Part shown: piece after piece, positions 43,329 through 55,063 of the stretch
Layout of the letters: every line of letters begins with the position of its first letter
Position numbering within the stretch: the first letter of the stretch is position 1
NCBI GenBank assembly: GCA_008330645.1
Contig: VLTN01000048.1
Span: 124,001-188,000 of the forward strand
DNA from: Cafeteria roenbergensis
Taxonomy: Eukaryota > Sar > Bigyra > Bicosoecida > Cafeteriaceae
Direction of reading: 5' to 3'
Length of the DNA: 64,000 bases
The notes under the pieces: model-generated
Told to the model about the DNA's origin: nothing
The model's database searches: none
The model's input: the letters and a program-made list of their open reading frames with translations, nothing else
Translations under genes and position numbers: made by a program

Positions 43329-44011
43329 CGAATTAGCCAATTGACCGCTTGAAACGGCGTCGGCGTCCCGGGGACGCTGGGGGCTCGGCTCGGCTTGGTC
43401 GAGCGGGCTTTGGCCGATCGCTGCAATCGACCAACTGCCGACTTGTTTGCGCGTGCTCGCAGTCCGCCGGCAACAGGCGGCACTCGGGCCAGACCGGCTG
43501 AAGGTGCTTCGCGCAACCCTCAAGGCAAAGGCCCTGGTCTCCCCGGACTGCGCAGCGCGGCCAGCGAGACTCGCAGCAACCAGTGCCCGCCTCGCGATTC
43601 TTCCTTTTTGCTCGGCTCGCGCTGCGTTTGAGCAATGCTTGTAGCGATGGATATATGTGTGCTTGCTCGGGCGCCGGCGGCAGAGCCACACGCGCTTGCA
43701 GCCGCCGAAACGCGCTTAGGGCTGCGTTTCGCCCGCGTGCGCCCCCTGGGCCCGCCGGGGCAAAGTGCGATCGCGACTGGGCTCGCCGCCCGTAGGGGGA
43801 CAGGGGCTTCGGCGCGCTGCCAGCCGCTCCGGGAGCGAATGGGTGCAGAGCTGACGCAAATGGCGGCTTGAGCGACTGCGCCAGGGCAACCGCGAGTCGT
43901 GTGCGCCTCCGGCACGTGGCGGGCGCGAGGAGCCGTCCTCGGGCAGTCCGGCGCCTCCACCGGGGCGCTCGAGTATCGCCCACCAGCCTGTTCGCTTGGA
44001 TCCCGGCCGCC
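43329..44011. promoter_or_regulatory. Divergent promoter region, zinc-finger / UIM-calpain
   Basis: These 683 bases between divergent starts carry both promoters. An A/T-rich string GATGGATATATGTGTG at 43646-43661 is the most TATA-like element. No gene or RNA is supported. Confidence 0.42.
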
Positions 44012-47000
44012 ATGGACCCAGACGAGGCGCTGCGACTTGCAATTGAAGCTTCCCTCGAGAACGCTGGCGCGCCTGCCGAGGCGCCCAATGCGCTTCCAGC
44101 GCAAGATGCCCGCGTCGAAGCACGCGAAGCCGACGACTTTGACGACGAGCTCACCCGCGCCATTCGCGCGTCCATGGGGGAGGCAGCCGCCAGCACAATG
44201 TTCGTTCAGCCTGCAGCGGTGGCCGCGCCGTCAGCCGCCGCCACCGCCGCCGCTGCCGCTGCCGCTGCCGCTGCGCCGGAACGACCAGGGGGCAGCGCAC
44301 AGGCGCTGGTGCGGACTCCCAGCGCTATAGGCTCGGCCTGCGCCGCGGGCTCGCTGCAACGCTGCAGGAGCGACGACGGCGCCGGGTTGGACGGAGGCAC
44401 CTGCGTCGCAGACGAGGAGCGCCGTGCGGACCTCGAGTACGACCACTGCCTCGCCCACAGCATGCAGGCCAACCGGCCCTTCTCCGATCCGGAGTTCGTG
44501 CCGTCCGCAGCCTCGCTGGGCTCCGGAAAGACCACCACAACGATGCGCGTGCGCGCCAGCCCAACCGCCCCCGTGGAGGTCCGAGAGGTCCCGGTCCTCT
44601 GGCTGCGGCCCAAGGAAATCGGGCACCGCGAGCGCGGCGAGAGGGAGTGGACGCTGTCGCACCGCCAGCCCGCGGGCTCGGACGTGGCGCAGGGCACCGA
44701 GGGGGACTGCTGGCTCGTCAGCGCCATGTCGGTGGCCGCGGAGGGGGACGGCCACGTGGCCCACGCCCTGCGCTCTGCCAGCGCCGAGGGGTGCGGCGCG
44801 GTGCAGATCCGCCTCTGTCTGGGGGGGCTCTGGACGGTCGTCACTGTGGACGACCTCATTCCGTGCGACGCACTGTCGCGCCGGCCCATCTTCGCGAGCG
44901 GGAGGGAGCAGCAGCTATGGCCGTGCTTCATCGAAAAGGGTGAGACGCCGCGCAGCAACCGCGCGCTCTGCCCTGGCCGGCCGCTGGCGCCAGCCCCCAC
45001 CATCTGATCCCAAGCCTGACCCCAGGTCCTCCCCCCCCCCCCAACACCCAACACCCAACACCCAACACCCACCCACCGGCTCTCTCTTCTCGCCTCTGCC
45101 AGCCCCTGGCGCTGCGGCCCGCCGTGCGTGCCTGCCGCCCATGCGTCGCTCGCCGCGCCAGTGTGACCCGCCGCGCCAGTGTGACCCGCCGCGCCAGGCC
45201 TCTCCGCTGCTGTTCGTTTGCCACCGCAGCGATTGCCAAGGTCACTGGCAGCTACCGCGCGCTCTCCGGAGGGCAAGTGTCCGAGGGCCTGCGGCTCATG
45301 ACTGGGGCCTCCGTCACAGCGCTGCTCCTGTCGACCAACGAGACGCGGGAGGAGCGGACTCTCCGCCGGGCCGCCGCCTCCAGCCTGGCGGCGCTGGAGC
45401 GCACACTCGCGCATTTCAGCGGCACCAGCATCCGCGTTGTGCTCGGCTCCGGCATGCAGCAAGTGGTCAAGACCGTCAGAGAAGCGGGACTGTCGCTTGA
45501 CCCGGAGAGGGCCAGACCTGCGGGCGGCAGAGCCGCAGCAGAGCCGCGCGCCGACGCGGACCTAACCTGGGCCCGCCTGGCCAGCTGGAAGGACAGCGGG
45601 TGCCTCATGGGGGCGGCCTGCGGGAAGGCGGGCATGGAGTGGGAGGACGAGCGCAAGGCGGTGCGCGACGCGGCGGCGGCGGTCGGGCTGCAGACCGAGC
45701 ACGCGTACTCGGTGCTGGAGCTCACGTCTGTGGGGTCGGACCGGCTGCTGCGGCTTCGCAACCCCTGGGGCCGGGGCGAGTACACGGGCAAGTACGGGAC
45801 AAGCTGGCCCGGCTGGACGCCGGAGCTGCGCTCACAGCTGGGGGCCTTTGAGATGGAGGGGTCTGGCATCTTTTTCATCGAGTTCAACGACTTCCTTCGC
45901 CACTTCGACACGGTCGAGGTCGCTCGCGTGCACAAGGGCTGGTCGACAGCCCGCTCGGCGTCGCTCATGGCAGAGTCGGCGAGAGGCGCCACTGCCGAGG
46001 GAGGCTTCCCCGCGTGGGAGATCGTGTCGCCGGAGGACGGGGACGTGTACCTCACCCTGTGGCAGGCGTCCTCGCGCCTCAGGGGGGGCGGGCGCCTTCG
46101 GGGTCTTGCTCCGGGAGAGTCGCTCCGCCAGCTCCAGGTCGAGGGCGTGATCGGGGACGATGGCCGCCCCTCGGAAGGCCAGGGGCCGGGCTCGCCCACC
46201 CGCTCGAGCGGAGCGTCGGCTGGCGGGGCAGAAGCAGCTAGGGCAGCAGGAGTGACGGCCGGGGCGCCCGGCGTTGCCGTCGGCGGCGACGCCGGACCCG
46301 CTCTGCGGGCCTCCAACTCGGCTGTTCTGGACGAGGCCGGCAGGGTGCTGTCGAGGGACCGCCGCAAGCCCGCCCCGGAGCGCACCGAGCTCGGCATCGC
46401 GGTGTTTGCAGGAGGCAGGGCGAGCTCCGGCTCGGCCTCTGAACCCGTGGGGTCGTATGTCGGGGGCGCGCTGCGGACCCTTCAGGACAGCGTCAACGCC
46501 GACGTCAGCATCACGGCTGGGAGGCGCTACACTGTCGTGCCGCTTGCGATGGCACACATGGCCCGCAAGCAGTGGCAAGAGGCGGTCCTGTCCGTGCAGT
46601 CCCCGTCACCCGTGCGGCTCAGGCGTGTGACACTGTCTGCACGGCGCTTCGCCGAGGCCATCGTGGAGCGCGTCACTGCCCTTGGCATGGCCACGTTCCA
46701 CTCGGCGGGCGACGACGGCGACATCGTGGTGCGAGAGCTGGCCGCTGACAATTGCATGATGCTCGTGCTGGAGAACCGCACCAGCAGCCGTCTGGTCACG
46801 CTCGAGTACACCGTGGGGGCGGAAGGCCTCACTGCCTCGCGGGAGGCTTTCTTCTGCACCGACACCATCCCCCCACAAACTGTGCAGCTGATTCAGGTGC
46901 TCACCGTTGACAGCGCCGGCGGCAGCTACTCGTACAGCGGCTCGCAGGCCATGTCGATTGAGAAGCTCGCTTCCAGGGAGGCTGCGCTCACCAGCGAGGC

Positions 47001-47049
47001 ACACTTTCCCCCCGTGTCGGGAATGCACTCCCCGTTTCCCCTTGTGTGA
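44012..47049 (+). CDS. Calpain-family cysteine protease with N-terminal ubiquitin-interacting motifs
   Basis: Two exons (44012-44939, 45230-47049) give 915 residues. The N-terminus has two sequences fitting the ubiquitin-interacting motif (DEALRLAIEASLE and DDELTRAIRASMGEA), with a weaker third (LEYDHCLAHSMQ near residue 143). An Ala run separates the second from the third. The C2 peptidase core follows with the full triad: Cys233 in EGDCWLVSAMS, His467 in TEHAYSVLEL and Asn487 in RNPWGRGEYTG. PWNGE-like SWPGWTPEL and FIEFNDFLRHF are also present. The exon join restores IEKAIAKVTGSY, matching the family EKAYAKL.GSY. Two beta-sandwich-like C-terminal regions (about 560-680 and 740-880) resemble calpain domain III. 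There are no EF hands. The start at 44012 has a GCCATGG context. It would be a Ca2+-modulated cytosolic protease, perhaps directed to ubiquitinated proteins. Confidence 0.92.
45042..45069 (+). repeat. (CAACACC)4 heptamer array in calpain intron
   Basis: Four perfect 7-base units directly after a C run, inside the 290-base intron 44940-45229. Confidence 0.93.
45153..45197 (+). repeat. 18-bp tandem repeat (2.5 copies) in calpain intron
   Basis: Two perfect copies of CCGCGCCAGTGTGACCCG and a half copy lie 30-75 bases before the splice acceptor. Confidence 0.92.
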
Positions 47050-47246
47050 GGGCTTGGCGGCCGCATTGAAATTCTGGCTGCGCGCGCCTGAATGCGGGCC
47101 TCGTTGTTGCAAACCCGACGCACCAAGAGCATCGACACACAGAAGGGGGCGGGGGCGCGGCATGCTGCTTGATCGCCCCGCACTCGAGAGCCAGCGCATT
47201 GCCGATTGCCACCGGCTGCCCCACACGCGACTCGGGATTCGTCCTC

Positions 47247-49492
47247 TTACGCGCAGGAGGTAGCGTCCAGCTGCGTCAACTGAGGCAACTCGGAGGCAAC
47301 CGTTTCGCGGTAGCCAGAGAGGCGAGCCACAGGGTTGTGCTCCAGATACAAGGTGCGCAGTTCTCCCAGTCCCTTGAGTGGCTCCAGGTCCTCCGGGAAG
47401 CAAATTCCGTTGCTGCCCAGCTGCGGCAGCGACCAGGCTTGGCAGGGCGGGCTTCGCAAGCGAGACGATGGCGCGCCAGAGTCATCGAGGCGCGAGCATG
47501 CTGAGGGCGCCCGGCAGGTTGACTCACCCACAGGTCTTCCAGGCTCTCGAGCGACGCCACGTTCTCAATCTTGGAGATTTGGTTGCGCGTGAGGTCCAGC
47601 GTCTTCAAGCAGCGCTGCACAGGTGCGAGGGGCCACGGGCATGGGGAGCGGCGGGGAGACTTGTGACGGATGGCCCTGGGTTGCCCTTCGCGATCGCGCC
47701 GAGGGGGGGGGGGCACTTGGCTGTGCGGGGCTGGGGCCGGCACTGGGGGGCAGGGCCTAAGGTGACACACTCACAAGCTCCTCGAGGCCCTCAATCGTCT
47801 CGATGGCGTTGTGGCCAAGGAAGAGCTCCTCCAGCTTTGTCAGCGTTGACAGGCCTTCGATCTTGGTGAGTCGGTTGCTCTGCGAACAGCCGCAGTTTTG
47901 ACGGAGCTTGAGAGCCGGATCAGAGCAAGGCAGGCGGGGGAACCCGCAAGTGACTCCGCCGCAAACCGTGGCGCAGCGGGCGCGACTCACTTGCACGTCA
48001 AGGCGCCTCAAGTTGGTCAGCGATTCCAGGCCGCAGATGACCGGGATCTTGTTCTTGCCGAGCCACAGCTCGCGCAAGCCCGTCAAGTGCGACACGCCCT
48101 CGATGGCCCTGATCTTGTTCATGCCCAAGTCGAGCCCTGTGAGCGCCGCGGTGCTCTCGAGCCCCTTGATCTCGCGAAGCTTGTTGCTGGCCAGGAACAG
48201 CTTGCTGAGAGACCGCAGGTCCCCCATACCCTCCATCTCGCGGATCTTGTTGTACGACATGTCAAGGACCGTCAGCGCTGCGCCGCAATGGGAGGCGCGC
48301 GCGCATGGGCAGCCCGAGCGGGAAGAAGGTGTGGGAGGCAGACTGCGAGGCGGCCCGGGAGGGCTGCGTGCGCGGGGAGGAGCGGGCGGCAGCAAAGCGC
48401 CGGAGCGACGGTCTGCGCGGGCGTGCCACTCACAAGTCATCCCCTCCAGGCCTTCCAGCGCGCGGATGCGGTTTTCGTACAGCTCGAGGTGCTTGAGAGC
48501 GGTCTGGCCCGCCACGCTGTGCATCCGGCCGATGAGGTTGGAGCGGAGGCAGAGTGATTCAAGCGCTGGCGAGGCCGCCAGGCTGCCGATCCGAGTGATT
48601 TTCGTGCCGCGCGTGCCGATCACCTCAACCTCCTGGGAGAAGAACAGGGGCGGCAGCGGTGGAGCGAAGTGGCCGGGTTGGGTCGGCGAGGAGCCGGGCG
48701 GGCAAGGTGGCGCGGGCCGTCGCGCGGCGCGCGCTGCATCGACCGGACCTGCAGCGGATTGGCAGCCCGCTGCGCGAGGCCCCTCGCCCTCGACCACCTG
48801 GGCGGATGACCGCGCGTGAGGCGTGCGCTGGGCTCCCGCCGCGGGACGCCAGCGGATGCTGCCATCACCGGGGCCCGGGCGGCTGGATCGTCGATCCTCC
48901 CTTGGGCAATTCCTCCCCTCAACCCTCGTCCCCAAGGCTGCCCCCTCCCACCCTCCCCCCTTCTCAAGACTGGCCCGCGAAATGGCAGAAGCGATAGGGG
49001 CCCAGCGCGCGACGGTCTGCCGCCTCGCGCAGCTATGTGCAGCGTGGCGAGGGCAGGGTCTCACCTTGGTGCCGGCAGTGAGGCTGGTCACATCCGCGAC
49101 GCCGGTCCGAGGGACCTCGTCCGCCAGGTCCTCGTCCCCGTGCTCCCCCGCGTAGTCAGCGTCTGCAATATCGCCATCGTCGACGACTGCCGCGGCAGGG
49201 TATCCAGCAACCGTCGTGGGGGTAGACGCAGCCGCTGCTTGGGACGAGGACGAGCTGGAAGCCTCCATGGCAGCCATGACCGGGTCCACGAACGCCATTC
49301 CCGACGCTGGCGCAAACTCGCCAGGCCCGCCCACCTCTGGGAGATCGTCATCTGCGGATCGGGGTCGCGGTGCGGAGCGCAGGGGAGCTTTGTGCGTTTC
49401 CCAAGACCGAACGCAGAGAATTCTGTCTGGAACCATCGACTTACGCAACCCCAACGCGCCCATGTCGGTGGGCAATCCTCACCGTAGTCCAT
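47247..49492 (-). CDS. PPP1R7: SDS22 / PPP1R7-like leucine-rich-repeat regulator of protein phosphatase 1
   Basis: Seven exons (49492-49483, 49351-49065, 48632-48434, 48277-47991, 47879-47775, 47614-47528, 47420-47247) give 382 residues, against 360 in human. After an acidic N-terminus (MDYDDDLPEV, ADADYAGEHGDEDLADEV) come about eleven SDS22-type LRRs of 22 residues, for example LTVLDMSYNKIREMEGMGDL, LFLASNKLREIKGLEST, LWLGKNKIPVICGLESL, SNRLTKIEGLSTLTKLEEL and LDLTRNQISKIENVASLESL. An LRR-cap follows (LYLEHNPVARLSGYRETV, LPQLTQLDATSCA), as in PPP1R7. SDS22 binds PP1 catalytic subunit in nucleus and cytosol and controls its maturation. Exon 1 is only ten coding bases (ATGGACTACG). It joins in frame through GTGAGG...GCAG and is inferred rather than proven. 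Confidence 0.93.
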
Positions 49493-49684
49493 TTTCAGCA
49501 CGAAGGTCACGCTTCTGCCGTCTGGTGTGGCCACTCCGGCCCAAGAGCGGCCGCCAGTTTTTTCTCGGTCGCTGGCTCTGCCACCAAATTGCAGCGCGCG
49601 ATGAGCGCGAGTGCAGCGGCGAGCCGCCGCCGCTGCCCGAGCACCTGCTGCCTGCGAGCCGAGCGCGGGGTCGCCCGGCGGATC
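49493..49684. promoter_or_regulatory. Short divergent promoter, SDS22 / 1,433-residue protein
   Basis: Only 192 bases separate the two start codons, so the promoters must overlap or be shared. If the plus-strand gene starts at the upstream ATG near 49601, the gap is shorter still. Confidence 0.4.
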
Positions 49685-52142
49685 ATGTCGGACTCTGAGC
49701 CCTTGTCTGCGATTGGCCCCGAGGACGCTGCGAAGCTGGAGGCGTTTCGCGCGCGTCGGATGATCAGAGTGGACTCGCTCGGTCCGGACCCAGGCGGGCT
49801 GCTGCGGCGCGCCCGCGACCTTGTGTCGGGGACCCTGTCGCCCAGAAGCCACGCGCCGTCTGTCAGGACCATGGTGCCGCGGATGGAGGCGAGCTGGACG
49901 GCCTCGCCGGACGCCGAGGAGCCGTCGCCCAGCGACTCGGACACTTACTCCGGCCAGCACCCGGAACCCCGCCACACGATCGAGATTGTGAACCTTCACG
50001 CGTACGGCGGGTCCCCCGAAAGGCCTGCCGGCATGTGGTGGGGGCAGTCTCAAGGGGCGGCCATGGGCGCACGGCGTGCTCCGCGCGGGTTTGCGACCGC
50101 CGGCTCGCAGTCGCAGCCGCCGCCCGCACCGCCCCGCGACGGCCGGGCCCGCGCCCGCTCGTCGCCCTCAGAGCGCCACGATGGTCTAGCTTCCTCCCCC
50201 GAGCCGAACCGCGACGACGGCCCGTCGCGGCCGCACTCGCCGCCCGGCGCTGCGCTCACGGCCTCCGGCCTCGCCTCGTCGGGCGGCACTGCTGGCGAGA
50301 GCGATCTCTTCACTGCCGTGCGGGTGCTTGCAGAGCAGAACGCGCTCTTGCAGCGCCAGCTGGCGGCCATGCAGGCGGCGGCAGAAGCCCCGCCCGTGGA
50401 CGCGGCCGGGGTCTCGCCGGCGCCCAAGCGGGGTCCGGGTAGAGCGTCCCCGGAGCAGCTGCCGGCGGGCCGGGGCGGGGGCCGGAGCGCTGGAAGCTCG
50501 TCATCCGGCATCGCTTCGTCGATCGAAAGCCCCGGTCTGGGGGTGCAGCCGGCCTCGCCGGAGCCAGGCCCGGGCTGTCGATCGGCGCGCAGCGGCCGCA
50601 GCGGCCACAGCAGCGGCAGCGGCCGCAGCAGCGGCAGAGGCGGTTCTTCCCCCCCAGTGACGCCCCCCATTTCAGGCTCGAGGGCGAAGAAGCACCGAGC
50701 CGGGCGCGGCGAGGCCGGGCGCCCACACAGCACGGTCGACTCAGCCGCTGGCGGGAGCGCCGCGTCTCAAGGCGGCACCCCATCGACAGGCCCCTCCTCC
50801 TCGCAGCGAGCGAGCAGGAGCCGAGGCAGCCGCATCAGCAGCCAGTCACGGACCCGTCACGCCCGCGAGGCAGCGGCCGGCTCGGTCGCGGAGCCGCTAG
50901 AAACGCACAGAAGCGGCCGGCGAAACCGCTCCAGCAGGTCGGGTCGCTCATCGCCCAGCGCGAGGGACGCCACTGACCGAGACGGCCCGCTGGGCGGCGC
51001 GCAGCCAGCACCGCAGCCCGGGGCAGGGGACGAGATGCAGCTCATGAAACCGCTTCAGGGCATCGGCGCCACGCGGCGACGGCCCGCGCGCACCGCCGGT
51101 GCTGACAGAGGCCAGTCGCGAGCCAGGCAGGTGCAAGTCACCGGCCAGCCGGACGCTCCACCGACGGCCTTCCCGTCGCCCCTTGGCAGAGCTGCTGTCG
51201 CAGAGTGGGGCAGCGGTTTCGCCGATGGTGAGGATCAACAAGTGCCAGCCTCGTCGTCGGTCGAATTTTCCGCCGGTGTGAGGGCGGTGGCGCCCCCGGT
51301 GCGCCCAGTCACCCGCCCATCAGCGGCACATCCAATCCGCGCCCCGGCTCGCCGGCCAGTCTCACTTCTCCCAGAATGCGCTGATGGGCCCGCCACCGGC
51401 CCAAGTGCCGGCGGCTGTGCGCTGGGAGGACTGGCCGAACCCGGCACGGCGCATGGCTCGCGCGAAGCGACCGGCGACGGCCTGCCGGGGGGCAGCCACG
51501 CCACGCTCGCTCACAGAGGCGAGCAGAGTGCGGTGGACGCGAGACGTGCTGACGACGCGTCAGTGCCGCGGCCAGCGGGGAGCGTGGACGCGCCGACGGC
51601 CGGCTCTGCAATCGACGCTGGCGCTGCCAGTGGTGCTGGTGCCAACACTGGTGGCAGTGGCGGCGGGAGCGCCGGTCGCAGCGGCAGTGGCAGTGCTGGC
51701 GGAGGCGGCGCTGCGAGCAGCACGGCTGGGACTGTGAGCACGGGGTGGTGGCGGCTTCCCGAGGCCCAGCGTAAGGCATTCACTGACGGCTCTGCCGCAC
51801 CGGGCACGGGCCGCGCGGAGCCACAGGCGGGGCCGTCGGCTTGCGAAGCAGCGAAGGGCACAGACACGGGCGAGCAGAGCCGGGCGGAAGAGTTTGCCGA
51901 GCAGAGCCGGGCGGAGGAGCTGCAGGCCAGGCTGGCGTGCCAGGGGCCGGAAACAGTGATGCCCTCGGCTGCCGGCACCAGCGACCCTCCGCAGCGGATT
52001 CACCGCCTCGGCCCCCAAACGGCAGCGGTCGACCTAACCACTGAGGCCCATGGCTCTGCCGCATCCTCAGGTCGGCAGAGCCGGAGGCTCCCTCTGCCGT
52101 CGCGCACGCAGCGCCAGCGGCCAGCCCGGGGAGCAAAGTCGT

Positions 52143-52188
<46 letters not shown>

Positions 52189-53986
52189 TGCGAGAGCGAG
52201 AGCGCTGCAGCGGCGCCACCTTCGCTCGGCCGCCGCCGCCTCCATTGCTGCTCGCGCGAGGGCTTGGCACGCGACCGACGGCGCAGGAGCCCGGGACGGG
52301 CCCGACGGCGCGGGGGCCGCGGCAAGCGGCCCGGGACATGTGGCCGGCGGTCAGCCCGCCGTGGAGGAGTGCAAGTCGCTCGATGAGTCCGTGCCGTCAT
52401 CAGACACCAGCTCTGCTGCATGGGCCGTCGAACGCCCGGCAGAGCACTTCGCTCCGGACATGGACGCCTTGGCTGCAGCGCTTGATTCCAGCTCTGCCGA
52501 AGCGGAGAGCTCTGCCGAAGACGACGTCCCTGCCTGCCCGGAGGGGGGCGCAGGGCCGGCCGGCGGTGAACGGGTCCGCAGTGGCGCGGCCGCCGGAGGG
52601 CAAAGTGGCGCGCTGCCGCCTGCGCACGGAAGCTCCGCACGGCAGAGCCCTCGTGCACTCGCTCTGCCCAAAGACGATGCGGCTCTGCCGGGAGGGGGTG
52701 CGAAGTGTGTCCCGCTCCGGGAGTACCGGCGCGTTGCACGCAAGGCCGAGTGTCTGTTCTTCGCGCTGACGTCGGCTCGCAGGGCCGGGGCCGGTGGGTG
52801 GCGGGAAGCTCTGCCGGAGGCCCCTGAGGAAGAGAGTGGTGGTCGCGGACAGCGACCCGCGGGTGGCTGGGCGGCGGTTTCGGCGCAGTCCCGGTCCGCC
52901 ATGGGTCGCGATCGGTGGCTGGCGCGGCAGCGCGCGCAGTCAGCCCGTCGGCAGCAGCAGGCGGCGGCCGAGGCGGGCGGGTCGGCGTACGCTGCCGGGA
53001 CCGCGGCTGGGGCCTCGGCAGAGGCGGACGGACCCACTGCCATGGATCTGGCTCTGCAGGCAGCAGCGCAGGGCATTGGCGCGAGCCTGGGAGTCGGGGA
53101 AGGCGAGCCCTCCCAGCTCCCCGTCGATGGGTTCGACCGAGGGGGTGGGTGGCGCGGGGCGGGTGAGGCGTTTGGCTCTGCGCGCCGTCCGTCGCGCGGG
53201 TTGGGCCCGAGCCAGTGGCTCTACCCAGGCCATCGGCAGAGGCGGCCGGTGCCGCGGGAGGGGCCCGTGCCGTCGCTGCGTCGGCTGTTCGGATCGGGGG
53301 CGGGGCGAGCCGGCATCCGGCACGCAGGGGTGCGCCCCAGCGCTGCTGCTGCTGCTGCTGCTGCGGCCGAGAGAGGGGCGTCTTCACGGCCAACGGACAG
53401 GGGCGCTGCTGGCGATGGCTTTGGCTCTGCCGGATGGCTTGCAGCAAGAGGCCTGGCCGCAGGCGGAGGCGCCGGCGGGTCAGTGGAGGGATTTTCGGCC
53501 ACCTGCGGTGCTGACGTCTGCCGGGATGGCGCGGCGAGCGAGGTGTCGGACCTGTGGGCACCGGGCGGCGGCAGGCGGAGCGACGCGGCGATGACCGATC
53601 CTTCCTTCGGCGCCAGCGCAGACACGGGCACCGTGAGCGACGCGGGTGCGCGGCAGGTGCTGGCAGAGCTACAGCTGCTATTCGGGGCGCGGTCGGCGGC
53701 AGAGCTGCTTCCTCGGGCTCGCGCTGCGGCAGCCGCGACGCTGGCGCTGCCTGTGCTCGACGCATTCGCTGCCAACGTGGAGGCCATGGTGGCGGCAAGC
53801 CTGGGGCGCGGTGCCGGTGGGGGAAGCGGGGGCGGCGGGCCAGAAACGGCCGCGGCCGCGGATGACGGCGACGGCGCGGCGGCGGACGGGGCGGGTATGG
53901 GACTGGAGCTGACGTTGCGAGAGCTGGCCGCCGCACTGTTTGGCAGCGGCGGGGGGGCGGAGGAGGAGTGGGGCGTGCGCGGGTGA
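49685..53986 (+). CDS. Large disordered Ala/Ser/Gly-rich protein, unknown function
   Basis: The frame encodes 1,433 residues from MSDSEPLSAIGPEDAAKLEA, with no intron needed. An in-frame ATG ~84 bases upstream is possible. The N-terminal 120 residues look partly ordered (AKLEAFRARRMIRVDSLG; RHTIEIVNLHAYGG). A short coiled coil occurs near residue 215 (LAEQNALLQRQLAAMQAAAE). Most of the rest is Ser/Arg/Gly/Ala low complexity with an SGRSGHSSGSGRSSGRGGSS-type basic segment. A region near residues 1000-1060 (YRRVARKAECLFFALTS; DRWLARQRAQSARRQQQAAA) is more structured. The last ~110 residues are helical with Leu and Ala (LAELQLLFGARSAAELLPRA; LELTLRELAAALFG). No family is recognised. The gene is unusual in carrying about twenty copies of a GCTCTGCC / GGCAGAGC word in several reading frames. 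Confidence 0.6.
51600..53710. repeat. Dispersed GGCTCTGCC / GGCAGAGCC words
   Basis: Roughly twenty near-copies of the word occur here on both strands, for example at 51788, 52051, 52074, 52490, 52508, 52681, 52808, 53428, 53663 and 53698. In the host frame they encode different peptides (GSA, ALPG, SSAE, RQSR, AEL), so the similarity is at DNA rather than protein level. Confidence 0.6.
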
Positions 53987-54006
53987 CTGCCGCGTCTGCG
54001 GCAGAC

Positions 54007-54076
54007 GACTGCTGCTGAGTGGCGCGATGCCTCGGTCGGGTGACTGTTGCTGAGTGGCGCGATGCCCTCGTCGGGT
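54007..54076. repeat. Imperfect 35-bp tandem duplication
   Basis: Two adjacent units (54007-54041 and 54042-54076), both containing TGCTGAGTGGCGCGATGCC, lie in the convergent 3' region (53987-54279) between the 1,433-residue protein gene and TXNDC17. They differ by one substitution and a shifted C/G. No gene is supported in that gap. Confidence 0.9.
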
Positions 54077-54279
54077 GGATGCACGCGCTGTTTGCAACGT
54101 AGGCGGCGGGCGCACCCTCTCACGCACACTCAGCCGTTCAATCACGCACTGGGCAGCGAGCGTGCGGGGAGGGCGGAGGGAAGCTCTCGATGCATCGCCT
54201 GCAGAGCTGCTCCGCCTCCTCTCATCAGCACTGGCGGGCGGAATGCCGGGGCGTTGCTGGGCGAGTGCGCGGGCGGCGC

Positions 54280-54850
54280 TTATGCTTCGAGCAGGGCGCG
54301 AACCCGTGCGGCCTTGCTGCAGTCGTCGTCCACGCACGCGGCCCTGACCTTGCCGTCGACGTACTTGACGACGGTGGGCACTGAGGTGAGCGAGATGAGC
54401 TTGTGGGTGCGGTACGGGTACTCCGGGTGGTCCTTGTACTCTGACCGCAGCACGTTGCACCACATCACGCGGGCGCCACCCTCGCGGTCTGCAAGCGTGG
54501 CAATGATGACGGGCTCGGCGGTGACGCAGTCCGGGCACCTGCGACGAGGCGGCGGGGCGAGCAACGTCTGTTCGTGCGAGTGCCAGTTGCCTGCTGTTCC
54601 TGGCACGGCAACGGCCACGGCAAGGCCCACCCCCTCGTACGCAGCCGAATCGTGCTGCGCGCAAAGGTGCAACAGCTGTGGCTTGACCTCACCAGCTCTT
54701 GCCCGTCTCCGGCTTGGGAGTGCCCACGAAAACGGCGTACACTGGCTTGCCAGCCGCGGCCTCCGTCTGGGCGGCAAGGACCGCGTCAAACTCGGCCGTG
54801 TCGTTCACCGTTACGTGGCCCTCCAGCATGGGCGCGCTCTCGGAAGCCAT
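54280..54850 (-). CDS. TXNDC17: Thioredoxin domain-containing protein 17 (TRP14-like)
   Basis: Two exons (54850-54693, 54538-54280) give 138 residues. The single intron splits the tryptophan codon of the active site, and joining gives GKSWCPDCVTAEP. That WCPDC motif identifies the TRP14/TXNDC17 branch of the thioredoxin fold. Other family marks are YAVFVGTPKPETGKSW before the active site, a long insertion with YKDHPEYPYR between helix 1 and the central strand, and the cis-proline in SVPTVVKYVDG. These cytosolic proteins accept electrons from thioredoxin reductase and reduce small disulfides such as cystine and persulfides. The family is normally about 120-125 residues, so this copy is slightly longer at both ends. 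A Cys near the C-terminus (AACVDDDCSK) also matches positions seen in relatives. Confidence 0.95.
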
Positions 54851-55063
54851 GACGCTGAGAGACAGAGAGAGAGAGTGGCGGCAATGCGTGCAGGGCTCAA
54901 CCAAAAAGTTTGCTCTGGCTCGAATATTTGCGCAGGGCCCGCGGTTTTGGCTTCACGCCCTACGCAAGCTGCCCCCGCCAGAGAAGTGCAACAGTGGTCG
55001 TCCGGACCCAAGGGGAAACGGCGCAGCGCATTGGACGGGGAGGGGGCCTTGGATCCACGGCAG

